Shown here piece after piece: positions 9,649-18,633 of a stretch of 64,000 bases of DNA. The stretch is from contig NZ_AZDJ01000032.1 of NCBI RefSeq assembly GCF_001434705.1, forward strand, positions 55,393 to 119,392, given 5' to 3'. Position 1 is the stretch's first letter; the number at the start of each line of letters is the position of its first letter. Below the pieces are notes generated by a model. It was given only the letters and a program-made list of their open reading frames with translations. It was not told the origin of the DNA and ran no database searches. This DNA comes from Lacticaseibacillus nasuensis JCM 17158 (GTDB lineage: Bacteria > Bacillota > Bacilli > Lactobacillales > Lactobacillaceae). The translations under genes and the position numbers were made by a program.

Positions 9649-9987
9649 TCAGCGCAATAACCCGACTTGATAACACTGCAACAGCACAAAGACGACGAGC
9701 ACAATGCCGATAAAACTGACCAGCCGCCACTCGCCAAACGTGACCGTCGGCATACTTTCCAGTCCAACTCGGCGGCGACGCAGCAACGCGACGCGGTCGC
9801 AAATCAGCGCGATCACCAAGAGCAACACCGGCTCCAGTAACAACCCCGCCCGGCCGCTCCAGCTATCGGCGGCCCCTGCACCGTTGAAGTGCATGACCAC
9901 ATGAGCCGGCGCCACAGCCATGAGCACCGCGGTCACCACAACGGATACGACGACGGCGCCGTAGTTATAAAGCCGAAAACGCTTCAT
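9649..9987 (-). CDS. Small DUF1648-like membrane protein
   Basis: 112 residues with three hydrophobic helices (about 9-26, 48-64, 90-108). The extracytoplasmic loop MHFNGAGAADSWSGR matches the DUF1648 pattern (MHWN-G-AD-W) found in SdpI-type immunity proteins, but the rest of SdpI is absent. Start ATG 9987 behind AGAGG. Function unknown. Confidence 0.65.
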   Translation of the reverse strand: MKRFRLYNYGAVVVSVVVTAVLMAVAPAHVVMHFNGAGAADSWSGRAGLLLEPVLLLVIALICDRVALLRRRRVGLESMPTVTFGEWRLVSFIGIVLVVFVLLQCYQVGLLR

Positions 9988-10042
9988 CCCCCAGGCCTCT
10001 TTTCTGCCCGAAATATACACCTGACCACGCGCGCTGACCAGT

Positions 10043-10080
10043 CAACAGCCGACTGCACGAGACGGGTCAGCCGGCTGTTG
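10043..10080 (-). terminator. Possible terminator of tsaD, without a clear T-run
   Basis: Nine-bp stem CAACAGCCG/CGGCTGTTG with a 20-base loop just after the tsaD stop. No T tract follows on the minus strand, so intrinsic termination is doubtful. Confidence 0.35.
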
Positions 10081-10081
10081 G

Positions 10082-11104
10082 TTAGGCATGTTGAAAATTC
10101 AATCCCGGCACGGCGTTTAACGTCGCGTCGGCAAAATGCTGGTGGGCCAATTCGATGTGTGCAGCGGCACCAATCATCGCGGCGTTGTCGCCGGTCAGGC
10201 GCACCGGTGGCACCAGCAACGTCGTCTCCGGAAACTCACGAGCCAAAGCGGCTTCAAGCGCCGCCTTTAAGCCCCGGTTAGCGGCTACCCCGCCGGCTAA
10301 CACGAGCTGAGCCACGGGATGCTGGCGCAAGGCAATCAGCGTTTTGCCCACCAGCTGGTCGATCACGGCGGCTTGAAAACTTGCGGCCAAATCATTGCGA
10401 TCCAACGTCTCGCCGATTTGATCCGCATGGTGTACCGTGTTGATAAACGCCGACTTCAAGCCGCTAAAGCTGAAGTCGAGGTCGTCGGAGTCATGCATGG
10501 CCCGCGGAAAATCAAACGTGTCATGGCCAGCATGGGCCATTTCATCGACGGTTTTCCCCGCCGGATAAGGCACGCCGAGCACCCGGCCGATTTTGTCATA
10601 CGCCTCACCGGCCGCATCGTCGCGCGTATCGCCAATGATTTCATATTCACCAGCCGCGCGCATCACCACGAGCTCGGTGTGGCCGCCTGACACCACCAGC
10701 GCCAGCAACGGATAAGTCAGCGGCGCCACGAAGCGCGCGGCATAAATGTGGCCGGCCATGTGGTTCACCGGAATCAAGGGCAGACCATGCGCAAAGGCCA
10801 AAGTCTTCGCCGCGGTGACGCCGATTAACAACGAGCCCACCAGTCCCGGGCCATAGGTGACGGCCACGGCAGTGAGGTCGGCGTAGGTCACCCCGGCTTC
10901 CTGCAGCGCCAAATCGGTACACTCGGTAATTTGCTCGACGTGGTGGCGACTGGCAACTTCAGGCACGACGCCGCCAAAACGTTGGTGACTATGAATCTGC
11001 GTGGCGATGATATTGCTCAGAATCTGCGTGCCGTCTTGCACCACGGCCACGCTGGTTTCATCGCAACTACTTTCAAACGCCAAGATCAATTCCCGTTGAC
11101 TCAT
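10082..11104 (-). CDS. tsaD: tRNA N6-adenosine threonylcarbamoyltransferase TsaD
   Basis: Transfers the threonylcarbamoyl group to A37 of ANN-decoding tRNAs (t6A), with TsaB and TsaE as partners. 340 residues; ASKHA fold with [16 protein letters not shown] at the N-terminus, the metal-binding HMAGHIYAA motif (HxxxH, about residues 113-117), [14 protein letters not shown] and [11 protein letters not shown]. Third gene of the tsaB-rimI-tsaD run. Confidence 0.97.
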   Translation of the reverse strand: MSQRELILAFESSCDETSVAVVQDGTQILSNIIATQIHSHQRFGGVVPEVASRHHVEQITECTDLALQEAGVTYADLTAVAVTYGPGLVGSLLIGVTAAKTLAFAHGLPLIPVNHMAGHIYAARFVAPLTYPLLALVVSGGHTELVVMRAAGEYEIIGDTRDDAAGEAYDKIGRVLGVPYPAGKTVDEMAHAGHDTFDFPRAMHDSDDLDFSFSGLKSAFINTVHHADQIGETLDRNDLAASFQAAVIDQLVGKTLIALRQHPVAQLVLAGGVAANRGLKAALEAALAREFPETTLLVPPVRLTGDNAAMIGAAAHIELAHQHFADATLNAVPGLNFQHA

Positions 11105-11116
11105 CGTTCGTCCTTT

Positions 11117-11647
11117 CTACAACCCCAGGCGCATGTCCATCGCGTCGGCATGGTCGCTCACATAATACCCTCGCTTAATACGCCCGTCGGTGAAGCCCAA
11201 GGCATGATACAACGCCTGCGCGGTGCCGTTATCGGTACGCACTTCTAGCGTCATCGCCGCGCACCCCATGGCGGTGGCCTGCGCAATCATGGTGTGCATC
11301 AGCGTGCGGCCAATGCCGCGCCGCTGCCAACTCGGGGCCACGGCAATGTTGGTGACGTGGGCCTCGGCTTTGGTGAACCAGCAGCCGATGAAAGCCACAA
11401 TGTGCTCGTCATGCGTCAACACCAAGTACAGCGAGTGCTGCACCTTCCGCAATTCCGCTAAAAATGCCACCCGGTCCCATGGCGTATCGGCATAAATCGC
11501 CCGTTCGATTGCTAGCGCCCCATCGACATCGGGTTCCCCCATTCGCCGCAGCTGGTAAACCGTGTCGCGAATCGTCAGCGTCTGCATGGGGAAACGCAAG
11601 GTGTCAGGTGGTTCGCCCTCAAACCAAGATTTAAACTTTCTCAACAT
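11117..11647 (-). CDS. rimI: Ribosomal protein S18-alanine N-acetyltransferase RimI (GNAT)
   Basis: GNAT acetyltransferase of 176 residues. The acetyl-CoA loop is QRRGIGRTLM, preceded by the NIAVAPSW strand and followed by LEVRTDNGTAQALYHALGF. Encoded between tsaB and tsaD, the usual place for rimI. The ATG at 11647 has GGAG ten bases upstream and overlaps the end of tsaB by 17 bp; an ATG at 11653 is a second candidate but lies almost on the ribosome binding site. Confidence 0.92.
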   Translation of the reverse strand: MLRKFKSWFEGEPPDTLRFPMQTLTIRDTVYQLRRMGEPDVDGALAIERAIYADTPWDRVAFLAELRKVQHSLYLVLTHDEHIVAFIGCWFTKAEAHVTNIAVAPSWQRRGIGRTLMHTMIAQATAMGCAAMTLEVRTDNGTAQALYHALGFTDGRIKRGYYVSDHADAMDMRLGL

Positions 11648-12353
11648 AAGGCTCATGCTCCGTATCATCGTGCGTTGCCAGCCACTGCCGCTCGGCTTCC
11701 GTCACCCGCAGGTACTGTGGCGTTAAGGTCATGGCGTCCGCCAGCGGCGCGTGCAACCCCAACAAACCCAGGCGAGCAGCCCGCGGCAAACTGGACACCG
11801 GATCGGCAAAACTTGCTTGGCCGCCGAGCTGCAGGCGGCAAGCCGCGGCAAACTTTGGCGTGTCCACCCCGGTGAACACCACCGGCTGCTGCAACAAGGC
11901 GAGCTCGGCCAACAATTGACTCACGGCTAGGTGCCGGTCGGCAATTACGGGTAACAACTCCCCATCGCGCCACTGGTAGCCACCGGCAAACACATTTTGA
12001 CGGCGCGCGTCCATTAACGGCACGATGATGGCATGCGTGTGCGTGACACCGGCAGCCAACACGGCGAGGCTCGACACCGCCGCCAGCTCGATGCCAAGCG
12101 TGTACGCCAGCATCTTGCCCGTAGTCACGGCGATGCGAATCCCGGTGTACGATCCCGGCCCCGCCGCCACGACAACGCGGTCGAGGTCTGCCGCTTGCCA
12201 TTCCGCGGCGGCGAGCAACTGCTGAATCGTTGGCATCAACAGGTCGCTATGCGTTTTGCGATGATTGATGGTGGTTTCGGCAATCACGGTGGTATCTTGC
12301 ATCACCGCAACGCTCATCGCCTGATTGGATGTGTCTAACGCCAATAGTTGCAT
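11631..12353 (-). CDS. tsaB: tRNA threonylcarbamoyladenosine biosynthesis protein TsaB
   Basis: Non-catalytic ASKHA partner that activates TsaD in t6A synthesis. 240 residues with the N-terminal LLALDTSNQAMSVAV strand pair and the hallmark VAAGPGSYTGIRIAV. Translationally coupled to rimI by overlap. Confidence 0.96.
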   Translation of the reverse strand: MQLLALDTSNQAMSVAVMQDTTVIAETTINHRKTHSDLLMPTIQQLLAAAEWQAADLDRVVVAAGPGSYTGIRIAVTTGKMLAYTLGIELAAVSSLAVLAAGVTHTHAIIVPLMDARRQNVFAGGYQWRDGELLPVIADRHLAVSQLLAELALLQQPVVFTGVDTPKFAAACRLQLGGQASFADPVSSLPRAARLGLLGLHAPLADAMTLTPQYLRVTEAERQWLATHDDTEHEPYVEKV

Positions 12354-12399
12354 GTCCTAATCCTCCAGACGTCCAGTTTACCATTGTTTTTTAGTAAGA

Positions 12400-12424
12400 A
12401 AAAGCCGCCGCAACCTGCGACGAC
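12400..12424 (-). terminator. Terminator of folT
   Basis: On the minus strand GTCGTCGCA, GGT, TGCGGCGGC then TTTTT: nine pairs including two G-U. Confidence 0.8.
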
Positions 12425-12431
12425 TCCGAAG

Positions 12432-12950
12432 TTATGCTAAATGCGGTTTGATTTGCGCGACGGCCTTTAACGTGACATACGCGAGCCCAGCCTGAATCGG
12501 CAAGGTCGCGAGTTCCTTGATCGCCCGCGGAATCAAGATGGTGTTCCAGCTGGCCCCGAGCATCACTACCCACAGCGTGTTGAGCACGGTGTAGACGATA
12601 CCGACGACCAAGATGGTGGCCAACAGGATCCGCCACACCGTCACCGGCTGTTCATGCAGGAAGATGCCGTAAATCATTACAGCTAACGCGGCGCTCAGCG
12701 TGAAGCCAAGGAAATTCGGTCCGCCGCTGAGGATGGTCGACAGCTGATCGGCGATGGCAGCGGCCACAGCCCCCAACCACGGTCCGAGGTAATACGCCAT
12801 TAATAACGTGGCGAAAATACCAGGGCCAATTTGCAACCAGGTGGTGCCAAAACTGAACCGCTCCAGCACCACGCTCATTGCGACGAGCATGGCCATGACG
12901 ACGGTGGTGCGGGTGGTGACCCGCGGACTACTAAACGATAAACTTACCAT
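12432..12950 (-). CDS. folT: Folate ECF transporter S-component FolT
   Basis: Substrate-binding membrane subunit that captures folate and docks onto a shared EcfAA'T module encoded elsewhere. 172 residues with six hydrophobic segments; MAMLVAMSVVLERFSF, followed by the LQIGPGIFATLLMAYYLGPWLGAVAAAIADQL pattern in pieces, is typical for FolT. The THF riboswitch immediately upstream supports the substrate strongly. Start ATG 12950 with AGGAGG. Confidence 0.92.
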   Translation of the reverse strand: MVSLSFSSPRVTTRTTVVMAMLVAMSVVLERFSFGTTWLQIGPGIFATLLMAYYLGPWLGAVAAAIADQLSTILSGGPNFLGFTLSAALAVMIYGIFLHEQPVTVWRILLATILVVGIVYTVLNTLWVVMLGASWNTILIPRAIKELATLPIQAGLAYVTLKAVAQIKPHLA

Positions 12951-12961
12951 GATGCTGCCTC

Positions 12962-13073
12962 CTAGTGGGAGACGCCTATGTTAGGCGAATGCGGCCCCAC
13001 CATCGCGACTGAGTCTTCGTCCGACGTTCACATTCCGTTCCGTCAGCACTTAACGCGGTGGGGCCTACTCCTC
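12962..13073 (-). promoter_or_regulatory. Tetrahydrofolate (THF) riboswitch controlling folT
   Basis: The minus strand begins GAGGAGTAGGCCCCACC and contains the conserved core GCGTTAAGTG followed by GACGGAACGGAATG. The returning strand GGTGGGGCCGC pairs with the 5' GGCCCCACC, and a GTCTCCC close to the folT ribosome binding site can pair with the initial GGAG. These are the hallmarks of the THF class found upstream of folT in Firmicutes. The ligand-stabilised form would bring the 3' arm close to the AGGAGG, consistent with translational repression. Confidence 0.9.
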
Positions 13074-13094
13074 TGAATTTGATGGTACACAAGG

Positions 13095-13122
13095 AGTATA
13101 CCTGGTTTTCAGGAAAAGTAAA
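13095..13122 (-). promoter_or_regulatory. Promoter of the THF riboswitch-folT unit
   Basis: TTTACT, 16-base spacer, TATACT on the minus strand, about 20 bp before the riboswitch. Confidence 0.7.
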
Positions 13123-13139
13123 TGTTCGGGTCTGGCTGT

Positions 13140-13293
13140 TTTCATCATGATTCTGTCATGAATCTCTCTAAACTTTCTTAGTTGGTTGCCCCGCTGTTTT
13201 CAGAGAACCCGCGTACACTAAACCATCGTAACCAAACCACCTCGCAGTTTGAGGTTCCCTTAATGCCCCACCGCAATGCGGTGGGATTTTTTT
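13140..13293 (+). ncRNA. Possible small RNA or leader ending in an intrinsic terminator
   Basis: About 230 bp without a convincing gene separate the folT promoter from the glycosylase gene. On the plus strand this stretch ends in a strong terminator (CCCACCGCA/TGCGGTGGG then TTTTTTT, 13267-13293), but no protein gene on that strand lies before it. A second hairpin, ACCTC-GCAGTTT-GAGGT, sits at about 13238-13254. The terminator must therefore stop an RNA starting within this region. No convincing -35/-10 pair was found and I recognise no known RNA family. Confidence 0.4.
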
Positions 13294-13372
13294 ATGCTGT
13301 ACCAGGGCACAACGCGCAACCCCCTCTCGACGGCCACGCCAAACGCGCGTAAGCTACACGTGGAGGTAAATC

Positions 13373-14038
13373 ATGCAGACCATCACGCTGTCGCAACTTG
13401 AATCCCGTCTTGCTACCATCCTCGGGCCGTCCGGTTGGTGGCCGGCGGACAGCCCCACCGAGATTCTCGTTGGGGCCATTCTCGTGCAAAACACCAACTG
13501 GCGCAACGTCGCCGCCTCCCTGGCCAATTTGCGAGCGGCCACCGGTTTCACGCCTCGCCGACTGTTCGCGTTAAGCACGGCCCAACTACAACCCTTGATT
13601 CGCCCCAGCGGTTTTTACCGCAATAAGGCCCGCGCAATTTTGGCGCTCGGACAGTGGTTGGCAACGCGCAACGACGACCTCACAGCGATTGCCGCCTTAC
13701 CACCTGCCCAATTACGCCAAGAACTGCTGGCACTGCCTGGAATCGGTCCGGAAACCGCTGACGCCATGCGCCTATACGTCTTTGATCAACCCACGTTTAT
13801 CGCCGATCATTACTGTCGTCGCCTGTTTACCTGGCTCGGCCAACCGGCGGAGACTTACGCCAAGTTGCGCGCCCAGACTAAGGCCGTGGACGCCTGGCCG
13901 CTTCATGCGGCGCAGGAGCTGCATGGCCTCATCGATAACTTCGGCAAAACAGTCAAAACCGCCGCCGACTTTGCCGTAAGTCCGTTGGCGGATGTCAAGT
14001 TGACCTTACCGGCCGGCCCTTGGGAGGAAAATCTATGA
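13373..14038 (+). CDS. Endonuclease III-superfamily DNA glycosylase, MagIII-like
   Basis: 221-residue helix-hairpin-helix glycosylase. ILVGAILVQNTNWRNV, LIRPSGFYRNKA and LPGIGPETADAM match the MagIII (3-methyladenine glycosylase) branch. The EndoIII catalytic Lys is Glu here (GPETAD), while the catalytic Asp is kept (ADHYCRR). The C-terminal four-Cys iron-sulphur cluster is absent. It should thus be a monofunctional base-excision glycosylase without lyase activity. ATG 13373 has GGAGG. The stop overlaps the start of the next gene (ATGA). Confidence 0.8.
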   Translation: MQTITLSQLESRLATILGPSGWWPADSPTEILVGAILVQNTNWRNVAASLANLRAATGFTPRRLFALSTAQLQPLIRPSGFYRNKARAILALGQWLATRNDDLTAIAALPPAQLRQELLALPGIGPETADAMRLYVFDQPTFIADHYCRRLFTWLGQPAETYAKLRAQTKAVDAWPLHAAQELHGLIDNFGKTVKTAADFAVSPLADVKLTLPAGPWEENL

Positions 14039-14595
14039 CTCACATTGCCGTCTTTTGTGGTGCCGCCAGCGGTACCGATCAGCGCTTCACGCAAGCCGCG
14101 ACCACGCTTGGCCAGTGGCTCGCCACCCACCACCACACTTTGGTGTATGGCGGCGGGCGGTTTGGCTTAATGGGCACCGTCGCCACCGCGTGCCTGGCCG
14201 CAGGTGGCACGGTCATCGGCATCCTGCCCCAAAACTTATTCGCACGCGGCGTGGCCTTACCCGGCATCAAGCTCACCATCACGCCGGACATGGCCACGCG
14301 CAAGCAACAGATGCTGGCGCTGAGCCGCGGCTGCATCGCCTTGCCTGGTGGTCCCGGAACGCTGGAAGAAATCAGTTCGGCGTTTTCCTGGGCACGCATC
14401 GGCGACAACGCCAGTCCTTGCGCCTTCTACAACGTCGCCGGTTACTGGGATCCGTTAGCAGCGATGTTCGACCAAATGGTGAGCGCAGGATTTCTTACCG
14501 CCACCGATCGCGCCAAACTGTGCTTCAGCGCCGATTTAGCCACTATCGCCACCTTCATGCGTGACTATACCCCACCAGAGATTCGCCGGTATTAA
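14035..14595 (+). CDS. LOG family protein (TIGR00730 type)
   Basis: 186 residues, Rossmann fold. The family signature is the PGGPGTLEE motif (about residues 102-110), with VYGGGRFGLMGTVA near residue 40. LOG proteins are nucleoside 5'-monophosphate phosphoribohydrolases (first known from cytokinin activation in plants); the bacterial role is uncertain. Start ATG 14035 behind GGGAGG, overlapping the preceding stop by four bases. Confidence 0.88.
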   Translation: MTHIAVFCGAASGTDQRFTQAATTLGQWLATHHHTLVYGGGRFGLMGTVATACLAAGGTVIGILPQNLFARGVALPGIKLTITPDMATRKQQMLALSRGCIALPGGPGTLEEISSAFSWARIGDNASPCAFYNVAGYWDPLAAMFDQMVSAGFLTATDRAKLCFSADLATIATFMRDYTPPEIRRY

Positions 14596-14617
14596 AAAAG
14601 CGCGCAAGCTGCGCGCT
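14594..14617 (-). terminator. Terminator of the thioesterase operon, overlapping its stop codon
   Basis: AGCGCGCA, AGC loop, TGCGCGCT, then TTTTTT on the minus strand; the stem begins inside the TAG stop codon at 14616-14618. Confidence 0.85.
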
Positions 14618-15338
14618 AATGTTGCCGCCAAGTTAAGGTTGCTTCGGCATTCAAGGTGTCTCCGGTGACAATCCGGTGATGGGTCGTCAAGCCGGCAATT
14701 TGCACCTGTGAGCTCGGTGTGGTGCCAGCGGCGACTTCGCGGGCGTATTTAATGTCCATCGTCGCCAATTCATGGTTGGCTAGCCACGCACCACCCAGCA
14801 CGTCTTCCATCCACTCGAAATAATGCACGTTGTTCACGTGCCCGTTGCCATCGATGTCGAAATAGCGCACCCGGTAATCGGCCGCCGCATCCACGGCACT
14901 GAGCTTGCCGATGCGCGGAAAGCGACGCACATGAGAATCAGCCACCGCACCGACTTTCTCGGCAAAATTCGGTTTAATCGGAATAATCTTGCGAGTGGCG
15001 AGGTCCATCATCACCCAGGCCCCACTCATTCGCGCCAGCTCATCGCCGGCCGGCGTGCGTAGCCAGTAGTCCCGGTAGGTCATGAGCTTGTTGTAACTGA
15101 CGGCCTCTGTACCCAGCACGACTTGCTCTTCCATTTTCGGCATGCGGGTGACGTCGAGGTGGTACTGGGTGATGACCCAGCCGGCACCTTCTTTGCCCAG
15201 CGCGGCGATGCCAGCATCAACGGCGTCGAGTTGATGCTCGCTGCCAAGCAACAACATGTTCACCAGGGTGGCCAAGCTCGCGGTGCCTTTTTGCGTGGCT
15301 AGGAAAAATGGCATCTGATAATTTTCTTCGTACTTCAT
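14616..15338 (-). CDS. Acyl-ACP thioesterase (FatA/FatB-like)
   Basis: 240 residues forming two hotdog domains. The N-terminal half has LGKEGAGWVITQYHLDV; the C-terminal half has YRVRYFDIDGNGHVNNVHYFEWMED, the family's catalytic Asp/Asn/His region. It releases fatty acids from acyl carrier protein in the cytoplasm. The ATG overlaps the rsmI stop (ATGA at 15335-15338). Last gene of the dnaX-to-thioesterase run. Confidence 0.88.
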   Translation of the reverse strand: MKYEENYQMPFFLATQKGTASLATLVNMLLLGSEHQLDAVDAGIAALGKEGAGWVITQYHLDVTRMPKMEEQVVLGTEAVSYNKLMTYRDYWLRTPAGDELARMSGAWVMMDLATRKIIPIKPNFAEKVGAVADSHVRRFPRIGKLSAVDAAADYRVRYFDIDGNGHVNNVHYFEWMEDVLGGAWLANHELATMDIKYAREVAAGTTPSSQVQIAGLTTHHRIVTGDTLNAEATLTWRQH

Positions 15339-16210
15339 TGTGACTCCTTTGCGGGTGTCAGCCCGTGATAATCGGCATACACCACCTGCTTCTTCACACC
15401 ATTGGCCTTGGCCACCGCCTTGATTGCAGCAGTCGGCGTCAGGCCCGAGGCAACTTGGGCCGCCACCTGCTCTGCCAACGGTACGGTGGACGGTTGCGGT
15501 GTGGCTGCCGGCGCCCCGGCCACCATCACCACAAACTCGCCGCGCGCCGTGTCAGCTAACATAGCTTGCAACTCGCTAAGCCTACCGCGCAAAAACTCCT
15601 CGTGCAGCTTTGTGAGCTCGCGCGCAGCCACCGCCTGCCGGTCACCGAATGCGGCTTGCATGGCGCCCAAGGTCTTGACGACGCGATACGGCGACTCGTA
15701 GAAAATCATCGTCGCTTGCTGGCACGCCAGCTCGGTCAAAGCCGCTCGTTGCTCGCTGGCCTTGCGCGGTAAGAATCCGTAGAACAGGAACGGTTGCGGC
15801 ACCAACCCCGAGGCAATCAAGGCGGTGAGCCCCGCGTTTGGCCCGGGCAACGGCACCACGGGAATATCCGCCGCAATAGCTGCATTGACCAGCTCGTGGC
15901 CCGGATCGGAAATCGACGGCATTCCGGCATCGCTGACTTGCGCGATATCCTCACCCGCCTGCAGCTTCGCGATGAGTTCGGGAATCCGTGCCTGCGTGTT
16001 ATGCTCGTGGAAACTGATTTGCTTGGTCGCAATATCGAAATGATTCAACAACTTCTGGGTGTTGCGCGTGTCCTCGGCGGCAATTACGGCCACTGTGCGC
16101 AGCGTTTCCACGGCGCGGCTGGTCATATCCCCTAGATTGCCAATCGGCGTCGGCACGAGGTATAGCGTGCCAGTATCGTGCGCGCCAAAGCTCGCCTGCC
16201 GCCCGCTCAC
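15335..16210 (-). CDS. rsmI: 16S rRNA (cytidine1402-2'-O)-methyltransferase RsmI
   Basis: Methylates the ribose of C1402 in the decoding centre. 291 residues with [44 protein letters not shown] and [17 protein letters not shown], all conserved in the tetrapyrrole-methylase-like RsmI family. GTG start at 16210 overlapping the yabA stop (GTGA). Confidence 0.96.
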   Translation of the reverse strand: MSGRQASFGAHDTGTLYLVPTPIGNLGDMTSRAVETLRTVAVIAAEDTRNTQKLLNHFDIATKQISFHEHNTQARIPELIAKLQAGEDIAQVSDAGMPSISDPGHELVNAAIAADIPVVPLPGPNAGLTALIASGLVPQPFLFYGFLPRKASEQRAALTELACQQATMIFYESPYRVVKTLGAMQAAFGDRQAVAARELTKLHEEFLRGRLSELQAMLADTARGEFVVMVAGAPAATPQPSTVPLAEQVAAQVASGLTPTAAIKAVAKANGVKKQVVYADYHGLTPAKESQ

Positions 16211-16545
16211 CGGTGCTCACCATAAATGACTTCCAGGCAAAAGGCGCAGGATTCATCGTCGATGCGCCGCTGACCGTACATAACGGAACAAACGTGGAAG
16301 CCTTCTTCGTAAAGTTTCTGGAGATTGGCCTTGGACTTTGAGAGTTCCTCGGCACCGGTGGAATGATGGTCCGTGTTTTGCAATTCCTGTAGGTGCTCGC
16401 GAAGATGCTTATTTTCGATTTCCAGTTCCGCATTTTGCTCCAACACGTTGGTCATGTCAGCCTTTAGGCGCGCCATGGCCGTCATCGTGCGCTGTAAATC
16501 CTGTTCCACCTGCACGAACCCGTCGTATAAGTCTTTCTTTTCCAC
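16207..16545 (-). CDS. yabA: DNA replication initiation control protein YabA
   Basis: Binds DnaA and DnaN and restrains replication initiation. 112 residues: an N-terminal coiled coil (about 1-60) that forms the tetramer stalk, and a C-terminal zinc-binding domain with HVC and CAFC (His84, Cys86, Cys101, Cys104 approximately). Position next to holB and rsmI is the usual Firmicutes order. Confidence 0.93.
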   Translation of the reverse strand: MEKKDLYDGFVQVEQDLQRTMTAMARLKADMTNVLEQNAELEIENKHLREHLQELQNTDHHSTGAEELSKSKANLQKLYEEGFHVCSVMYGQRRIDDESCAFCLEVIYGEHR

Positions 16546-16558
16546 GATTGTCCCTTTC

Positions 16559-17530
16559 TTAGCTGATTAACTGAATTGCCAGCGCCCCAACCGCTGCTTG
16601 AAACGACACATTTTGCGTGAGCCGTACCTGCGCTTGTAGTGCCGCCGTGAGCCCCGCCGTGAGCTGACGAGCAGCCAGCTCCGCCAACTGCCCAATCACC
16701 GGCTCTTGACCATAGGCGAGATCGTCGGTGACTGCATAGTGGCGGTTCAACGCATCGGCATACGCTAACGCGATTAAGCTGACAATCTGCTTGGCCGCCA
16801 CTGGCGTTTTGGCGACTGGCAGCAGCTGGGTTTGCACCAACACAAAAGCTTCAGGGTCGCGGGCAACAACCTTGCTTAGCCACTGCACCACTCGTTCGCG
16901 CTGGGTCGACAAGCCCGTAGCAAGCAGTTCACTGCCTGCTTGCGCATCGGCGGTCAGATGTGCCACCAGTGCCGCGTCAGCCTTGGTGGCACCGCCGGCT
17001 TCAAGTTGGGCCATCACCGCCGAGCGCGCCGGCTGCGGAAAATTAATCACCTGTGCGCGCGACAGAATTGTCGGCAGGAGCTGATTTTTCGCCGCTGTGG
17101 TCAGAATAATCACCATCCCAGGCACCGGCTCTTCGTAAAACTTCAACAAGCTGTTGGCGGCCCCTGGCGTCATCTTGTCCGCGTCTGGAATGATAAAGAC
17201 CCGGTTGGCCCCTTCCACACCGGACTTGCTCATTTCTTCTTTCAACGCCCGCACGTCTGCCACTTTAATCGACTGGGTTGTCGTGGCCAGGGTCAACACA
17301 TCGGGGTGATTACCACTTAAGATGCGTTGGCACTCTGGACAATGGCCACACGGTGCGCCATCCTGCAGATTTTGACAAAACAGGCGCTGGGCGATCCACG
17401 TCGCCAACGCCTGTTTCCCCGTTCCCGCCGGCCCGGCAAACACGTAAGCCGCGCTGAACTGACCGTGGGTAATAATGTGTTGAAACGCCTGCACCAGCTG
17501 CGGCTGCAGCGTTGTAATCGGCACGGCCAT
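16559..17530 (-). CDS. holB: DNA polymerase III delta' subunit
   Basis: Clamp-loader subunit, 323 residues. AAA+ fold with [12 protein letters not shown] (Walker A), four cysteines of the zinc module ([16 protein letters not shown]), [23 protein letters not shown] and the SRAQVINF sensor. It overlaps the darA stop by one base. Confidence 0.95.
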   Translation of the reverse strand: MAVPITTLQPQLVQAFQHIITHGQFSAAYVFAGPAGTGKQALATWIAQRLFCQNLQDGAPCGHCPECQRILSGNHPDVLTLATTTQSIKVADVRALKEEMSKSGVEGANRVFIIPDADKMTPGAANSLLKFYEEPVPGMVIILTTAAKNQLLPTILSRAQVINFPQPARSAVMAQLEAGGATKADAALVAHLTADAQAGSELLATGLSTQRERVVQWLSKVVARDPEAFVLVQTQLLPVAKTPVAAKQIVSLIALAYADALNRHYAVTDDLAYGQEPVIGQLAELAARQLTAGLTAALQAQVRLTQNVSFQAAVGALAIQLIS

Positions 17531-17859
17531 CAGAAGCGATGAAAGGCGTCAACCGGCAGCACGAACACCGTGGCGCCGCCGACTTGCACCTCAACCGGAT
17601 AGGCCATCGTCGAATCGGACGTGGTGTCGAGATTCACCGGTGGCGTCATGAACTGTTCGCGCGTCTGTGAGGTGTCCTTGATGATCTGAAGCACCTCTGG
17701 TACACGCTCGTCGTCGATCCCGATGAGGAAGGTCGTGTTCCCGGACTTCAGGAAGCCCCCAGTTGTCGACAACTTCGTGGCACGAATGTTGTTATCGATG
17801 AATTCACTGCTCAACAAGCTGCTATCTTTATCCTGCACGATTGCCAAAATCAACTTCAT
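17530..17859 (-). CDS. darA: Cyclic di-AMP receptor (DarA/PstA, YaaQ family)
   Basis: PII-like trimeric protein of 109 residues that binds c-di-AMP. MKLILAIVQDKDSSLL, the NNIRATKLSTTGGFLKSGNTTFLIG block and the C-terminal GGATVFVLPVDAFHRF are characteristic. Its downstream target is unknown in general. Lies between tmk and holB as in Bacillus and Listeria. Confidence 0.94.
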   Translation of the reverse strand: MKLILAIVQDKDSSLLSSEFIDNNIRATKLSTTGGFLKSGNTTFLIGIDDERVPEVLQIIKDTSQTREQFMTPPVNLDTTSDSTMAYPVEVQVGGATVFVLPVDAFHRF

Positions 17860-17880
17860 AAGAACTTCCTCCTTTTGCGC

Positions 17881-18525
17881 TTAAGCCTGCCAGGTGCTAC
17901 CAAAAAATCGGTGGAGTTGAGCCAAACAAGCCGCGACAACCGTTGTCATCGACTGCGTGGCATCAATGGTGACGATCCGGTCGGGATGTGCTTGAGCCAA
18001 GCGCAGGTACGCAGCGCGCACCCGCTCATGAAACGCCAGCTGTTCTTGATCCAACCGATCATATTGCCCGGTACGGTGGGCCTGAATCCGCGCGAGTCCC
18101 ACCGCCGACGGAACGTCGAGGTACAACGTCAACGCCGGGGTCAGCCCAGCCGTGGCGAATTGATTCATCGCCAGCACCGCCTCTTCGCCAATGCCACGCC
18201 CCGCGCCTTGGTAGGCGACAGAGCTATCCACGAAACGGTCGCAAATCACGACCTCCCCTCGCGCTAGCGCCGGCTGAATAACTTCGGCCAAGTGCTGGCG
18301 GCGCGATGCGGCATACAACAGCGCCTCGGTGCGCGCATCCATCGCGCCGTTTTGCGGATCGAGAATGACTTGGCGAATCTGCTCAGAAATCGCCGCGCCG
18401 CCAGGTTCCCGAGTCAGGCGCACCGCTTGAGCCAAATGTGGGGCCAACTCGGGCATAAGTGCCGTTAACACACTGGTTTTACCGGCCCCGTCTGGCCCCT
18501 CAAAGGTAATGAATGTTCCTGCCAC
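17881..18525 (-). CDS. tmk: Thymidylate kinase
   Basis: dTMP to dTDP. 214 residues from a GTG at 18525 (ribosome binding site AGAGGGAG seven bases upstream); a GTG six codons earlier would put that site inside the gene. FEGPDGAGKTS P-loop, LTREPGG, and the DRFVDSSVAYQGAGRG DRY-type motif are visible, as is the lid region. Confidence 0.95.
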   Translation of the reverse strand: MAGTFITFEGPDGAGKTSVLTALMPELAPHLAQAVRLTREPGGAAISEQIRQVILDPQNGAMDARTEALLYAASRRQHLAEVIQPALARGEVVICDRFVDSSVAYQGAGRGIGEEAVLAMNQFATAGLTPALTLYLDVPSAVGLARIQAHRTGQYDRLDQEQLAFHERVRAAYLRLAQAHPDRIVTIDATQSMTTVVAACLAQLHRFFGSTWQA

Positions 18526-18582
18526 ACCGCAACTCCCTCTCACCGTACTAACTTCAGTTTACTTGAATTCAAGCAGAATTGC

Positions 18583-18631
18583 ACTCGCGAACCACCGCGA
18601 GTCAAACAAACGCCGAGGCTTCCCCCGACGT
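18583..18631 (-). terminator. Two hairpins between yaaL and tmk, the first terminator-like
   Basis: On the minus strand CGTCGGGG-GAAG-CCTCGGCG followed by TTTGTTTG (18630-18611), then ACTCGCG/CGCGAGT (18603-18584). The first could end the dnaX-recR-yaaL transcript; no clear separate promoter for tmk was found, so it may be an attenuator. Confidence 0.5.
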
Positions 18632-18633
18632 GA

